A DNA stretch of 12,905 bases from positions 1-12,905 of the forward strand of contig DKDF01000002.1 in the NCBI GenBank assembly GCA_002451755.1, given 5' to 3'. Positions 7,191 to 12,905 of this stretch are shown in pieces (position 1 is the first letter of the stretch; each line of letters opens with the position of its first letter). Both the position numbers and the translations under genes were made by a program. This stretch comes from Ruminococcaceae bacterium UBA6855. GTDB lineage: Bacteria; Bacillota; Clostridia; Oscillospirales; Acutalibacteraceae. The notes under the pieces were generated by a model. The model was not told the origin of the DNA, did no database searches, and saw nothing but the letters and a program-made list of their open reading frames with translations.

Positions 7191-7613
7191 TTATACGAGC
7201 GCGGCGCCGAGGGCTTTGCACTCATCAAGGGCGGAATCGTCGGGGGCTTCGTTGCAGATAACCGGCTCGGAGACTACCTCTGCGCCGTCGCCGCGGCAAG
7301 TGTCCTCCCATGTTCTCATCCACTCGCCGTCGCCCCAGCCGTAAGAGCCGAAGAGGGCGATTTTCTTGCCGCCGAGCTTGCTCTCGCAGTCGGAGAACAT
7401 CGGCTCAAACTCGCTTTCCTCAAGCACCTCTGCGCCCATTGCGGGGCAGCCGAAGGCTATGGCGTCGAACTCATCGACCATGGAGGCGTTGAACGAATCG
7501 GGAGTGAAGAGCTTTACTTCTGCGCCCTTGTCTTTTGCACCCTGCGCAACGGCATCCGCCATGGACTCCGTGTTGCCTGTTCCGCTCCAATATACAACAG
7601 CTATTTTGCTCAT
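7191..7613 (-). CDS. Short-chain flavodoxin
   Basis: FMN-binding electron carrier of 140 aa, acting in the cytosol as a low-potential redox protein that can replace ferredoxin when iron is scarce (established for the family). The N-terminal beta strand KIAVVYWS leads into the phosphate-binding loop SGTGNTE (residues 10-16). The FMN-contact loops are probably GCPAMGAEVLEE (about 55-66) and GSYGWGDGEW (about 89-98), both typical of short-chain clostridial flavodoxins. Full length, with ATG at 7613 and an AGGCAGG-type Shine-Dalgarno upstream. It is the last gene of an operon with DUF2325 and DUF3793, 36 bp after the latter, and is followed by a strong terminator. The operon is preceded by the palindromic site at 8512-8529. 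Confidence 0.94.
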   Translation of the reverse strand: MSKIAVVYWSGTGNTESMADAVAQGAKDKGAEVKLFTPDSFNASMVDEFDAIAFGCPAMGAEVLEESEFEPMFSDCESKLGGKKIALFGSYGWGDGEWMRTWEDTCRGDGAEVVSEPVICNEAPDDSALDECKALGAALV

Positions 7614-7649
7614 AATAATTTACCTGCCTTTCAGAATTTTTATTTATTG

Positions 7650-8207
7650 TCAGCGCGCGCCGTTTACGACGAGCCTTTCAAACGAATTATGCCTGCGGTA
7701 AGCGTCCTTATACACTCTCGTGCACTTTTTATAGAGCGCGAATTTCTTCTTCGCCGCCTCCTCGTCGCCGTAGACTCTCCATGTGCCGACGCATTTCGCC
7801 TTGTCCGCGCCGTACTTTATGAAGCCGTTGACATCCTCGGACGGATAGCCGAGAAACAGCCCGATTTCATGCGGGAAGGTCTCCTGAGAATTGACTCTTC
7901 TGACGAGCTCGGCGACACATTTGTCGGCATTATCTATAGGATAAGCCTTTTCGGAGAGAATGGAGAGCGCCTGCGCGTCTTTCAGATCGGCTCTGAGCCT
8001 GTCGGGGCGATACATATATATCAGCACGCGCTTTTCGAGATATTTTACCGGGAGCAGGCGCACCCCGCGCGGGACGAGCTTCATGTTCATGCGGCGTATG
8101 CTCTCGTTGAGCGTCTTTTTATCCTCCATCGGGCATGTAAAAAGATTGCCGGTTTTGAGCCCCGCCATGGTCGGCGAGCACTGGGATATCACAAGATCTT
8201 CGGACAT
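7650..8207 (-). CDS. DUF3793 family protein
   Basis: Predicted cytosolic protein of 185 aa without signal peptide or membrane segments. I recognise it as DUF3793 from ISQCSPTMAGLKTGNLF near the N-terminus, the central VKYLEKRVLIYMYRP, FPHEIGLFLGYPSEDVNGFI, and the late CVGTWRVYGDEEAAKKKF. Its biochemical function is unknown to me. From memory, the family often sits beside flavodoxin and ferrous-iron (Feo) genes in Clostridia, which fits the flavodoxin 36 bp downstream. The ATG at 8207 has GGGGAG before it, inside the 3' end of DUF2325; only one base separates the two genes, so they are very likely co-translated. Three conserved-looking Cys (at ISQC, FTCP, KCVG) could bind metal, but this is a guess. 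Confidence 0.85.
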   Translation of the reverse strand: MSEDLVISQCSPTMAGLKTGNLFTCPMEDKKTLNESIRRMNMKLVPRGVRLLPVKYLEKRVLIYMYRPDRLRADLKDAQALSILSEKAYPIDNADKCVAELVRRVNSQETFPHEIGLFLGYPSEDVNGFIKYGADKAKCVGTWRVYGDEEAAKKKFALYKKCTRVYKDAYRRHNSFERLVVNGAR

Positions 8208-8208
8208 T

Positions 8209-8496
8209 TTATTTCTCCCCTTTCGCGTGGATATCGAGTATATTTTTCAGCGCGGAGACCGAGCTTGTCGCGCTGTGCGCCACGGGGATATTCTTCTTTT
8301 TCGCCTGCCCCATGGCTATCGACAGCATCTTGTGGGACATCGTCCCGGTAAACAGCACAAGAAGATCGGGATTGCCGAAATTCTGCATACCCCTGTCGGG
8401 TTTTGCAAACACCTTTGCCTTGCACGAATATTCACGGCAAAGATCCTCATACCGTCTGACCATACACTCATTGCCGCCGACTATCACTACGCTCAT
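8209..8496 (-). CDS. DUF2325 domain protein
   Basis: Small 95-aa protein matching DUF2325: an N-terminal strand and glycine turn (MSVVIVGGNE), then LVLFTGTMSHKM, and a C-terminal KKKNIPVAHSATSSVSALKN. The alternating strand/helix pattern suggests a Rossmann-like or receiver-like fold; the function is unknown. It is the first gene of the operon, with AAGGAG 8-9 nt before the ATG at 8496. The 18-bp palindrome begins 16 nt upstream of the start, so transcription from this promoter is probably controlled there. The stop codon lies one base before the DUF3793 start. Confidence 0.82.
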   Translation of the reverse strand: MSVVIVGGNECMVRRYEDLCREYSCKAKVFAKPDRGMQNFGNPDLLVLFTGTMSHKMLSIAMGQAKKKNIPVAHSATSSVSALKNILDIHAKGEK

Positions 8497-8511
8497 AATT
8501 CAGCTCCTTTT

Positions 8512-8529
8512 GGTTAGCAGTTGCTAACC
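8512..8529. promoter_or_regulatory. Putative operator, site 2 (upstream of DUF2325-DUF3793-flavodoxin)
   Basis: GGTTAGCA-GT-TGCTAACC is a perfect inverted repeat with 8-bp arms, between the likely promoter and the AAGGAG of DUF2325. It matches site 1 at 3396-3413 in 15/18 positions. The half-site GGTTAGC/GCTAACC recalls iron boxes of the DtxR/IdeR family, but the half-site spacing differs, so the binding protein is unknown. Confidence 0.65.
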
Positions 8530-8536
8530 GCAATCT

Positions 8537-8559
8537 AAAAAGTAAATGCCTTGCGGCAT
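8537..8559 (-). terminator. Weak hairpin after the AraC gene
   Basis: On the minus strand GATGCC-GCAA-GGCATT (five Watson-Crick pairs plus a G-U, with a GNRA-type loop) is followed by TACTTTTTAG. It lies 59 nt past the AraC stop and just upstream of site 2. It could be a weak terminator or attenuator. The same stem is followed by T6 on the plus strand. Confidence 0.35.
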
Positions 8560-8617
8560 CACTCTTTTTTATATCATATCACAACGGCGTCTGTTTTTCG
8601 ACTCCGTTCGGGCACAC

Positions 8618-9580
8618 TTATTTGTCCGCCGACTGGCGGTATTCATTCGGCGAGACGCCGCAGACATCGCGGAACGCCTTGGCGAACTTTGAGCCGTTGT
8701 TATAGCCGAATGCCCCCGCGACCTCAAGCACGCTCTTGTCAGTAGTCTTCAGCATATGCGCCGCGGACTGCATTTTGAGGGTGCGTATATAAGAATATAT
8801 CGACTCGCCGTAGACCGAGCGGAAGCTGTTCTTTATGCTCGTGCCGGAGGCGTGGAACAGCCCGCAGAGGGTATCGAGAGTCACATGACTGTCCATATGC
8901 TCAGTGAGATAGCCGCAGATGCTTTTGGCGAGGTTCACCTGCGGCCTCGAAACAAAATCATCCTTGCCGGAATCGTTTTCAGGATCGAGCGCGCTGAGGA
9001 ACAGGAACAGTTCGAGTATCTTGACCTTGAAATAGCCTTTGCGGATATTCTCGGGAACGCCGCTGTAAAGTTCGGAGAAGATATGGTCGATAGCCGGGTC
9101 GGAGCGGGATATATATCCCCTGCCGCCGGCATAGAAGCGGCTCATCAGCTGCTTCGGATCGACATTCACATCGCCCAGAACATATGAGAGACATTCGGGC
9201 GTTTTGTCGACATCGACAACTATTGTTATTCCTCTGTAATATCCGAGCGGAAAGCTCGAACCGTAGCCGCTGTCGGGCTTGCAGCAGACGGTCAGATCGC
9301 CGGGTCCCAAATAGCACGAGCCTTTTTCAAACTCGCACTCAAAACGCCCCTCGCGGCAATGGTTCAGCTCGAAGATATTGCCGGGCTTGGCGTTTTCTCT
9401 GAAATTGCCGTGCATATGAACATCGTCATAGACGAGGTCGATGCCGGGAAAGACGGAGTAGCAGGTCATGTCGATATAGCCGACTCCGTCCTCGAGCCTG
9501 TAAACGGTGCAGTCATCGGTGCGCGAAATAATCTTCACATCGTCGCCGTATATATTCTTTTCAAGCTCAGTTGCCGTCAT
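8618..9580 (-). CDS. AraC-family transcriptional regulator
   Basis: DNA-binding regulator of 320 aa. The C-terminal ~100 residues hold the paired AraC helix-turn-helix: the first around residues 233-258 (VTLDTLCGLFHASGTSIK), the second around 282-310, ending in the typical FRDVCGVSPNEYR. The N-terminal ~200 residues form a sensor region (ELNHCREGRFECEF, LGPGDLTVC, GYYRGITIVV) resembling the PchR/YbtA-type regulators that control siderophore uptake; this is judged by eye only. ATG at 9580 with a weak AAAGGCGGTGG upstream. It follows the metal-binding protein by 37 bp and probably shares its transcript. It lies between that gene and the flavodoxin operon, so it is a candidate regulator of the flavodoxin and ABC operons. 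AraC proteins usually bind direct repeats, so the palindromes may belong to another factor. Confidence 0.9.
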   Translation of the reverse strand: MTATELEKNIYGDDVKIISRTDDCTVYRLEDGVGYIDMTCYSVFPGIDLVYDDVHMHGNFRENAKPGNIFELNHCREGRFECEFEKGSCYLGPGDLTVCCKPDSGYGSSFPLGYYRGITIVVDVDKTPECLSYVLGDVNVDPKQLMSRFYAGGRGYISRSDPAIDHIFSELYSGVPENIRKGYFKVKILELFLFLSALDPENDSGKDDFVSRPQVNLAKSICGYLTEHMDSHVTLDTLCGLFHASGTSIKNSFRSVYGESIYSYIRTLKMQSAAHMLKTTDKSVLEVAGAFGYNNGSKFAKAFRDVCGVSPNEYRQSADK

Positions 9581-9617
9581 GCCGCCACCGCCTTTCCCGG
9601 TTTCAGTTTAATAATAT

Positions 9618-9878
9618 TTACTTTTTCAGGAATCCGAAAAGTCCTTTTTTCTCTTCAAACTCCTCGGAGCTGACACTTTTGAGTTCATAGCCCGTTTTGT
9701 CGATAACGCTCTTTATTTTATCTTCGTCAAGCGCCTCTTTCGAGACTATGACCGTCTCGCCCTTTGTGTGGGATGAGTTAACTTTTTTGACATCAAAGCT
9801 GCTGCGGATAGCGTCGTTTATATGCGACTCGCACATTCCGCACATCATTCCGTCAATTTTCAGCGTTGTTTTGATCAT
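9618..9878 (-). CDS. Heavy-metal-associated (HMA) domain protein
   Basis: Small 86-aa ferredoxin-like-fold protein with the metal-binding motif GMMCGMC (residues 10-16; Cys13 and Cys16) after a first strand KTTLKID. The family usually binds Cu(I) or related soft metals as a chaperone or fused to P-type ATPases; here it stands alone. The predicted strand GETVIVSKEAL and helix DEDKIKSVIDKTGYEL complete the domain. The C-terminal tail (SSEEFEEKKGLFGFLKK) is charged, then amphipathic. ATG at 9878 with AAAGGAAG about 9 nt upstream. It is the first gene before AraC, suggesting metal sensing or handling tied to that regulator. No CopA-type ATPase is visible nearby. Confidence 0.88.
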   Translation of the reverse strand: MIKTTLKIDGMMCGMCESHINDAIRSSFDVKKVNSSHTKGETVIVSKEALDEDKIKSVIDKTGYELKSVSSEEFEEKKGLFGFLKK

Positions 9879-9920
9879 TTCAAGTTCTTCCTTTCAAAAC
9901 GCGGCTAAATGCCGTGAATT

Positions 9921-9948
9921 TTTATATCTATCCTGCGAAGAATATCAC
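9921..9948 (-). promoter_or_regulatory. Putative promoter of the HMA-AraC transcript
   Basis: On the minus strand GTGATA (9948-9943) and TATAAA (9926-9921) are 16 bp apart, 4/6 and 5/6 matches to the sigma-70-type boxes, about 42 nt before the HMA start. The -35 box overlaps the inverted repeat at 9941-9959, so the repeat could act as an operator here. Confidence 0.35.
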
Positions 9949-9959
9949 GGGGTGATATT
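9941..9959. promoter_or_regulatory. Inverted repeat between divergent genes
   Basis: AATATCAC-GGG-GTGATATT, a perfect repeat with 8-bp arms, lies between the HMA gene (leftward) and the small plus-strand gene. It overlaps the putative HMA -35 box and contains the GGGGTGA Shine-Dalgarno of the plus-strand gene. It could be an operator or, in the plus-strand RNA, a hairpin that hides that Shine-Dalgarno. It does not resemble sites 1 and 2. Confidence 0.5.
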
Positions 9960-9960
9960 T

Positions 9961-10170
9961 TTGCAGTACAGAAATCTTAGTGAATTGATTAACAAGAGCC
10001 GCAGTTCGAGAAGATATTTTCTCTCGCTGCCCGCAGAGTTTCAGATGCGGCTGCACGAGCAGAATGATTATATTCATTCTGCTCATCAGCTGCACTCGGC
10101 GGCGGAGCTGATCAAAATATATGACCGCGAAGTCATGATATCCGAGAGCCTCGACCGATATTTCAAATAG
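9961..10170 (+). CDS. Small conserved-looking protein, 69 aa
   Basis: The only plus-strand gene in the window; not assigned to a named family. I place the start at the TTG at 9961, with GGGGTGA just upstream (9949-9955); no in-frame ATG fits better, and the longer in-frame reading upstream is antisense to the HMA gene. The product begins LQYRNLSELINKSRSSRRYF and continues with SLPAEFQMRLHEQNDYIHSA, then a helical stretch ELIKIYDREVMISESLDRYF. It is a small soluble, mostly helical protein without signal or membrane segment. Balanced amino-acid composition and synonymous-looking codon use support it being real. Its TAG (10168-10170) directly abuts the stop codon of the convergent permease gene. 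Similar short proteins occur in Clostridia as far as I recall, with unknown role. Confidence 0.7.
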   Translation: MQYRNLSELINKSRSSRRYFLSLPAEFQMRLHEQNDYIHSAHQLHSAAELIKIYDREVMISESLDRYFK

Positions 10171-12450
10171 TTATTCGGCGGACTTGAGAGCCTCGACCAT
10201 ATCTATCTTGCGGTTCTTGCGCGCGACCATAAGGCTGACTATCAGCGAGACACCGAAGGTCAGCAGCGCGCTGATGACATATGTCTTCCAGCTGACGACC
10301 GTGTTCATCTCATACTCCCCTGCCATCGCGCTGACAAGGTAGCTGAGCGTTCCGAGTCCGCACGGGATGCCAATAATAACGCCGATAAGCGTCAGCCACA
10401 TATTCTGGCCGATAAGCAATTTTCCTATCTTTTTGTCCCTGAAGCCGACAACCTTGAGCGTCGCCATCTCGCGGTAGCGCTCGGTGTAGCTCATGACGCC
10501 GAGATTATAGAGCACGACCATGCCGAGCCCGAGAGCCGCGACAACGAGAATGCCTATCATCATATTCTGTATCTCGGTGAACGTATCGAACGAATCGACT
10601 ATCGACTGCTTCGTCTGGACACTCTTTATCAGGCTGTCGGAGGCGATATCCGATTTTTCGGTGCTCGTATAAATCGAATCAATATTATACGGTATATCGA
10701 GCTTTTCGGCATATTCGGGCGAGATAACAATGCTCTCGGTGACGCTGCGGATAAGTCCGGCTATTTTGAGCTCGTATTCTTTGTCCGAGCCGTAGGGGCT
10801 GATTTTGAATGTATCGCCCGCTTTGAGTCCGAACTCATCGGCTATTCTCATGCAGACATAAGCGCCGTCATTGCCGATTTTTATATAATCGGTGTTCTCA
10901 TCCGGGAACTTAACTTTGTCGTGTTCGATATTATATATATCGAGCGAGAGAGTCTTTTCATCGTGCTTGACGCTGACGGATGAGCTCCAGTCGCCGTCAT
11001 ATTTATCAGCGAGGGCTTCGCACTGCTCTTCCGTCGTGCCCTCAGCGACATATATTCGCGAAGAGTAAGCTATCGCGCCGTCATAGTACATATCAAGGAA
11101 CGCGGACATGGTGTCGCGCATTCCGAGCGAGCCGACAACGAGCAGCGTACAGCCGATTATGCCTATGAGAGTCATTGCGGTACGCGACTTATGGCGCATG
11201 ACATCGCGCAGATTCCAGCGCGTGCCGAACGAGAGCTTGTGGAAGCCGCTCGTTCTCTCTATGAGCAGAGCTTTCATTCTCTTGGGCTCATACGGGCGCA
11301 GGGCGTCGGCGGCGGTACCACGGAGTATCTTCTTGACGCACAGGAAACCGATAAGCGTCAGGATAAGTATCATCGCAACAACAGTTGCAACACAGAACAG
11401 CGGCATGCGCAGGCGCCAATGCGGCATATCGAGATATGTGCCCATCATGCCGTTCGGGTTCATGATATACCACGCAATCAGATAACCGAGCGCCGTTCCG
11501 AGAACGGAGCCGATGACGCCGATTGAAAGAGCATATGAAGTATAGTGCGCAAGAATGCGCCTGTCTTTGAAACCGAGCGCCTTGAGCGTGCCTATCTGCG
11601 TCTTTTCCTTTGCGGTCAGTCTCTGCATGGTAGTCACCATAGTCAGAACCGCGATAAGCAAAAACAGCGGCGGCAGGACGGAGCCCATGGTTTTGCCCTC
11701 GTCGCTCTCGCCCTTAGCCTGAGCATACGCCGTGCTCTCGTCCTTTGAAAGAATGAGCGTGGTCTTGCCGAGAGCGTCGTCGACTGAATTTTCAAACTGC
11801 TTTCTCGAATCATCCGAGATAACATTTATCTGCGGATAAAAATCCATGCCGACTGCTTTTTTATAGAGAGCCGGCGAAATGAACGCATAGCCGTAGGTCG
11901 TATAATCGGGCATGAGCTGCGTCTCATCGCGCACGCAGATCATATATTCGCCCGCTTTTATAAGACCTTTGACCGTTCCGCTGACTTCAAAATTTTTATA
12001 CACAAGCGTCAGCTTGTCGCCGATTTTCACATTGTTTTTAGAAGCGTAGATATCCGACAGCCAGATGCCGTCCTCGCTCGCGGAGTTATATTTTTCGCCG
12101 TCCATGAGCACGAAGCCCGAGACATTCTCGTTCTCCGTAACGGTCATCGCGAGGCTGTCGCCCTCACGCTCTTTCACATCGGCGTTGACGGAAAGGTAGC
12201 GAGAAGCGGCTTTCACTCCGCTTATATTCTCTATTTTTTCAAGCTCGTCTTTTGAAAATCCCGACTCGGATATTATCCTGTAATCCGCATAGTTGGATTC
12301 TTCAAAGAACGAAGCCATGTTGTCCTCGATGCTGACCCACTCCATATTGAAGCCGACAAAAATTCCGACTCCGAGGACTATCATGATTATCATCGAGATA
12401 AACTGCGCGCGGTAAAGACGCATCGTTCTCAAAAGCTTTTTGAACAGCAT
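10171..12450 (-). CDS. FtsX-type ABC transporter permease (two FtsX domains)
   Basis: Permease of 759 aa, partner of the ATPase encoded 12 bp upstream. It has an N-terminal membrane helix (~16-34), an extracytoplasmic region (~35-255), a first FtsX core with helices at about 257-275, 307-330 and 350-372, then a helix at ~424-443, a second extracytoplasmic region (~444-628) and a final FtsX core (~630-655, 685-709, 722-742). The cytoplasmic coupling motifs KTQIGTLKALGFKDRRIL (~283-300) and REMATLKVVGFRDKKI (~660-675) are clear. This 8-TM duplicated architecture is common in Firmicutes exporters or mechanotransmission systems for peptides and lipids (family knowledge). ATG at 12450 with AAAGGAGG overlapping the upstream TAA, so translation is probably coupled. 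Substrate not deducible; no adjacent BceRS-like two-component system is visible. Confidence 0.92.
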   Translation of the reverse strand: MLFKKLLRTMRLYRAQFISMIIMIVLGVGIFVGFNMEWVSIEDNMASFFEESNYADYRIISESGFSKDELEKIENISGVKAASRYLSVNADVKEREGDSLAMTVTENENVSGFVLMDGEKYNSASEDGIWLSDIYASKNNVKIGDKLTLVYKNFEVSGTVKGLIKAGEYMICVRDETQLMPDYTTYGYAFISPALYKKAVGMDFYPQINVISDDSRKQFENSVDDALGKTTLILSKDESTAYAQAKGESDEGKTMGSVLPPLFLLIAVLTMVTTMQRLTAKEKTQIGTLKALGFKDRRILAHYTSYALSIGVIGSVLGTALGYLIAWYIMNPNGMMGTYLDMPHWRLRMPLFCVATVVAMILILTLIGFLCVKKILRGTAADALRPYEPKRMKALLIERTSGFHKLSFGTRWNLRDVMRHKSRTAMTLIGIIGCTLLVVGSLGMRDTMSAFLDMYYDGAIAYSSRIYVAEGTTEEQCEALADKYDGDWSSSVSVKHDEKTLSLDIYNIEHDKVKFPDENTDYIKIGNDGAYVCMRIADEFGLKAGDTFKISPYGSDKEYELKIAGLIRSVTESIVISPEYAEKLDIPYNIDSIYTSTEKSDIASDSLIKSVQTKQSIVDSFDTFTEIQNMMIGILVVAALGLGMVVLYNLGVMSYTERYREMATLKVVGFRDKKIGKLLIGQNMWLTLIGVIIGIPCGLGTLSYLVSAMAGEYEMNTVVSWKTYVISALLTFGVSLIVSLMVARKNRKIDMVEALKSAE

Positions 12451-12462
12451 ACTGCGCCTCCT

Positions 12463-12905
12463 TTACCAATCGATCTCGTCGGCAGAAGCCGGAGAAGGCT
12501 GATCCTCGCAGGAGACTATCCTGCCGTTTTTCACTCTTATGACGGTATCCGCCATCTTCGCTATATTCTGGTTATGCGTAACGATGATTATCGTCTTGCC
12601 GTAATCGCGAGCCATTTTGAGCAGCAATTTGAGCACGCGCACGCCGGTCTCGGAATCGAGCGCGCCGGTCGGCTCATCGCACAGCAGTATCTTCGGATTC
12701 TTCGCGAGCGCACGGGCTATAGACACGCGCTGCTGCTCGCCGCCGGAAAGCTCGGAGGGGAACTTCTTGAGATGATCCGCAAGCCCGACCTCTTCGAGCA
12801 TCTTTGTCGCGGAGAGCGAATCCGGGGCTATTTCTTTGACGAGCGAGACATTCTCGTGAACCGTAAGGGTCGGGACGAGATTATAGAACTGGAACACGAA
12901 GCCGA
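12463..12905 (-). CDS. LolD/MacB-type ABC ATPase, N-terminus outside window
   Basis: ATP-binding subunit for the FtsX-type permease downstream. The frame is open to the window edge, so the Walker A and true start are missing; the GTG at 12897 is an internal valine in the Q-loop (GFVFQFYNLVPTLTV), not a start. Visible motifs are signature LSGGEQQRVSIARALA, Walker B ILLCDEPTGALD and H-loop IIIVTHN, all typical of the LolD/MacB/DevA group. The C-terminus ends DEIDW. The TAA at 12463-12465 is 12 bp from the permease ATG and overlaps its Shine-Dalgarno, so the two form one transcript. All visible motifs are intact. Confidence 0.93.
   Translation of the reverse strand, partial: GFVFQFYNLVPTLTVHENVSLVKEIAPDSLSATKMLEEVGLADHLKKFPSELSGGEQQRVSIARALAKNPKILLCDEPTGALDSETGVRVLKLLLKMARDYGKTIIIVTHNQNIAKMADTVIRVKNGRIVSCEDQPSPASADEIDW

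Noticed and set aside
6161..7344. Overlapping plus-strand frames through the repeat block
   Set aside because: Their translations simply repeat with the DNA repeats (for example NPSVLASPIQLPCRGAYG) and cross hairpins. No ribosome sites were seen.
3396..8529. Calling sites 1 and 2 true Fur or DtxR boxes
   Set aside because: They do not match the Fur GATAATGATAATC pattern, and half-site spacing differs from the DtxR consensus. Only a shared inverted repeat can be claimed.
9902..9914. CGGC-TAAAT-GCCG hairpin upstream of the HMA gene
   Set aside because: Four-bp stem only, no T-tract in a useful place and no matching partner elsewhere in the window.
9697..9960. N-terminal extension of the small plus-strand gene
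   Set aside because: The extension is antisense to the HMA gene, reads like a shadow (Ser/Ile/Phe-rich), and the TTG at 9961 has a good Shine-Dalgarno.

Overview
The window looks like chromosomal DNA of an uncultured gut-type Clostridia, probably near Oscillospiraceae/Ruminococcaceae. This is inferred from a moderately high GC content, a DUF6273 + Ig-like secreted protein, a flavodoxin/DUF3793/DUF2325 cluster, an MxCxxC heavy-metal-associated protein, and an intergenic mosaic of short hairpins of the kind found in that group. Nearly all genes lie on the minus strand; one small gene at 9961-10170 is on the plus strand. No rRNA, tRNA, CRISPR array, transposase or phage gene was seen.

Layout, left to right. 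1-3373: two ABC exporter-type half-transporters overlapping by 4 bp, a likely heterodimer, with the left one cut by the window edge. 3374-3644: their leader, with an inverted repeat (site 1) and the terminator of the next gene. 3645-6170: a secreted multidomain protein (signal peptide, DUF6273, papain/C39-like Cys-His region, two Ig-like domains, cationic amphipathic tail). 6171-7190: about 1 kb with no gene, made of hairpin modules, a 170/166-bp tandem duplication and a third partial copy, ending in the flavodoxin terminator. 7191-8496: an operon DUF2325 > DUF3793 > flavodoxin, preceded by a perfect 18-bp palindrome (site 2). 8618-9878: heavy-metal-associated protein > AraC-family regulator. 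9961-10170: the small plus-strand gene. 10171-12905: a LolD/MacB-type ATPase (N-terminus outside the window) and an 8-TM FtsX-type permease.

The most interesting link is that site 1 (before the ABC pair) and site 2 (before DUF2325-DUF3793-flavodoxin) are 15/18 identical and both sit just upstream of the Shine-Dalgarno sequence. With the AraC regulator, the flavodoxin (classically swapped for ferredoxin under iron limitation) and the YbtQ/Irt-like ATAFADP motif of one ABC subunit, this suggests a small metal- or iron-responsive regulon. The two matching sites are seen directly; the iron signal and the identity of the binding protein are inferred.
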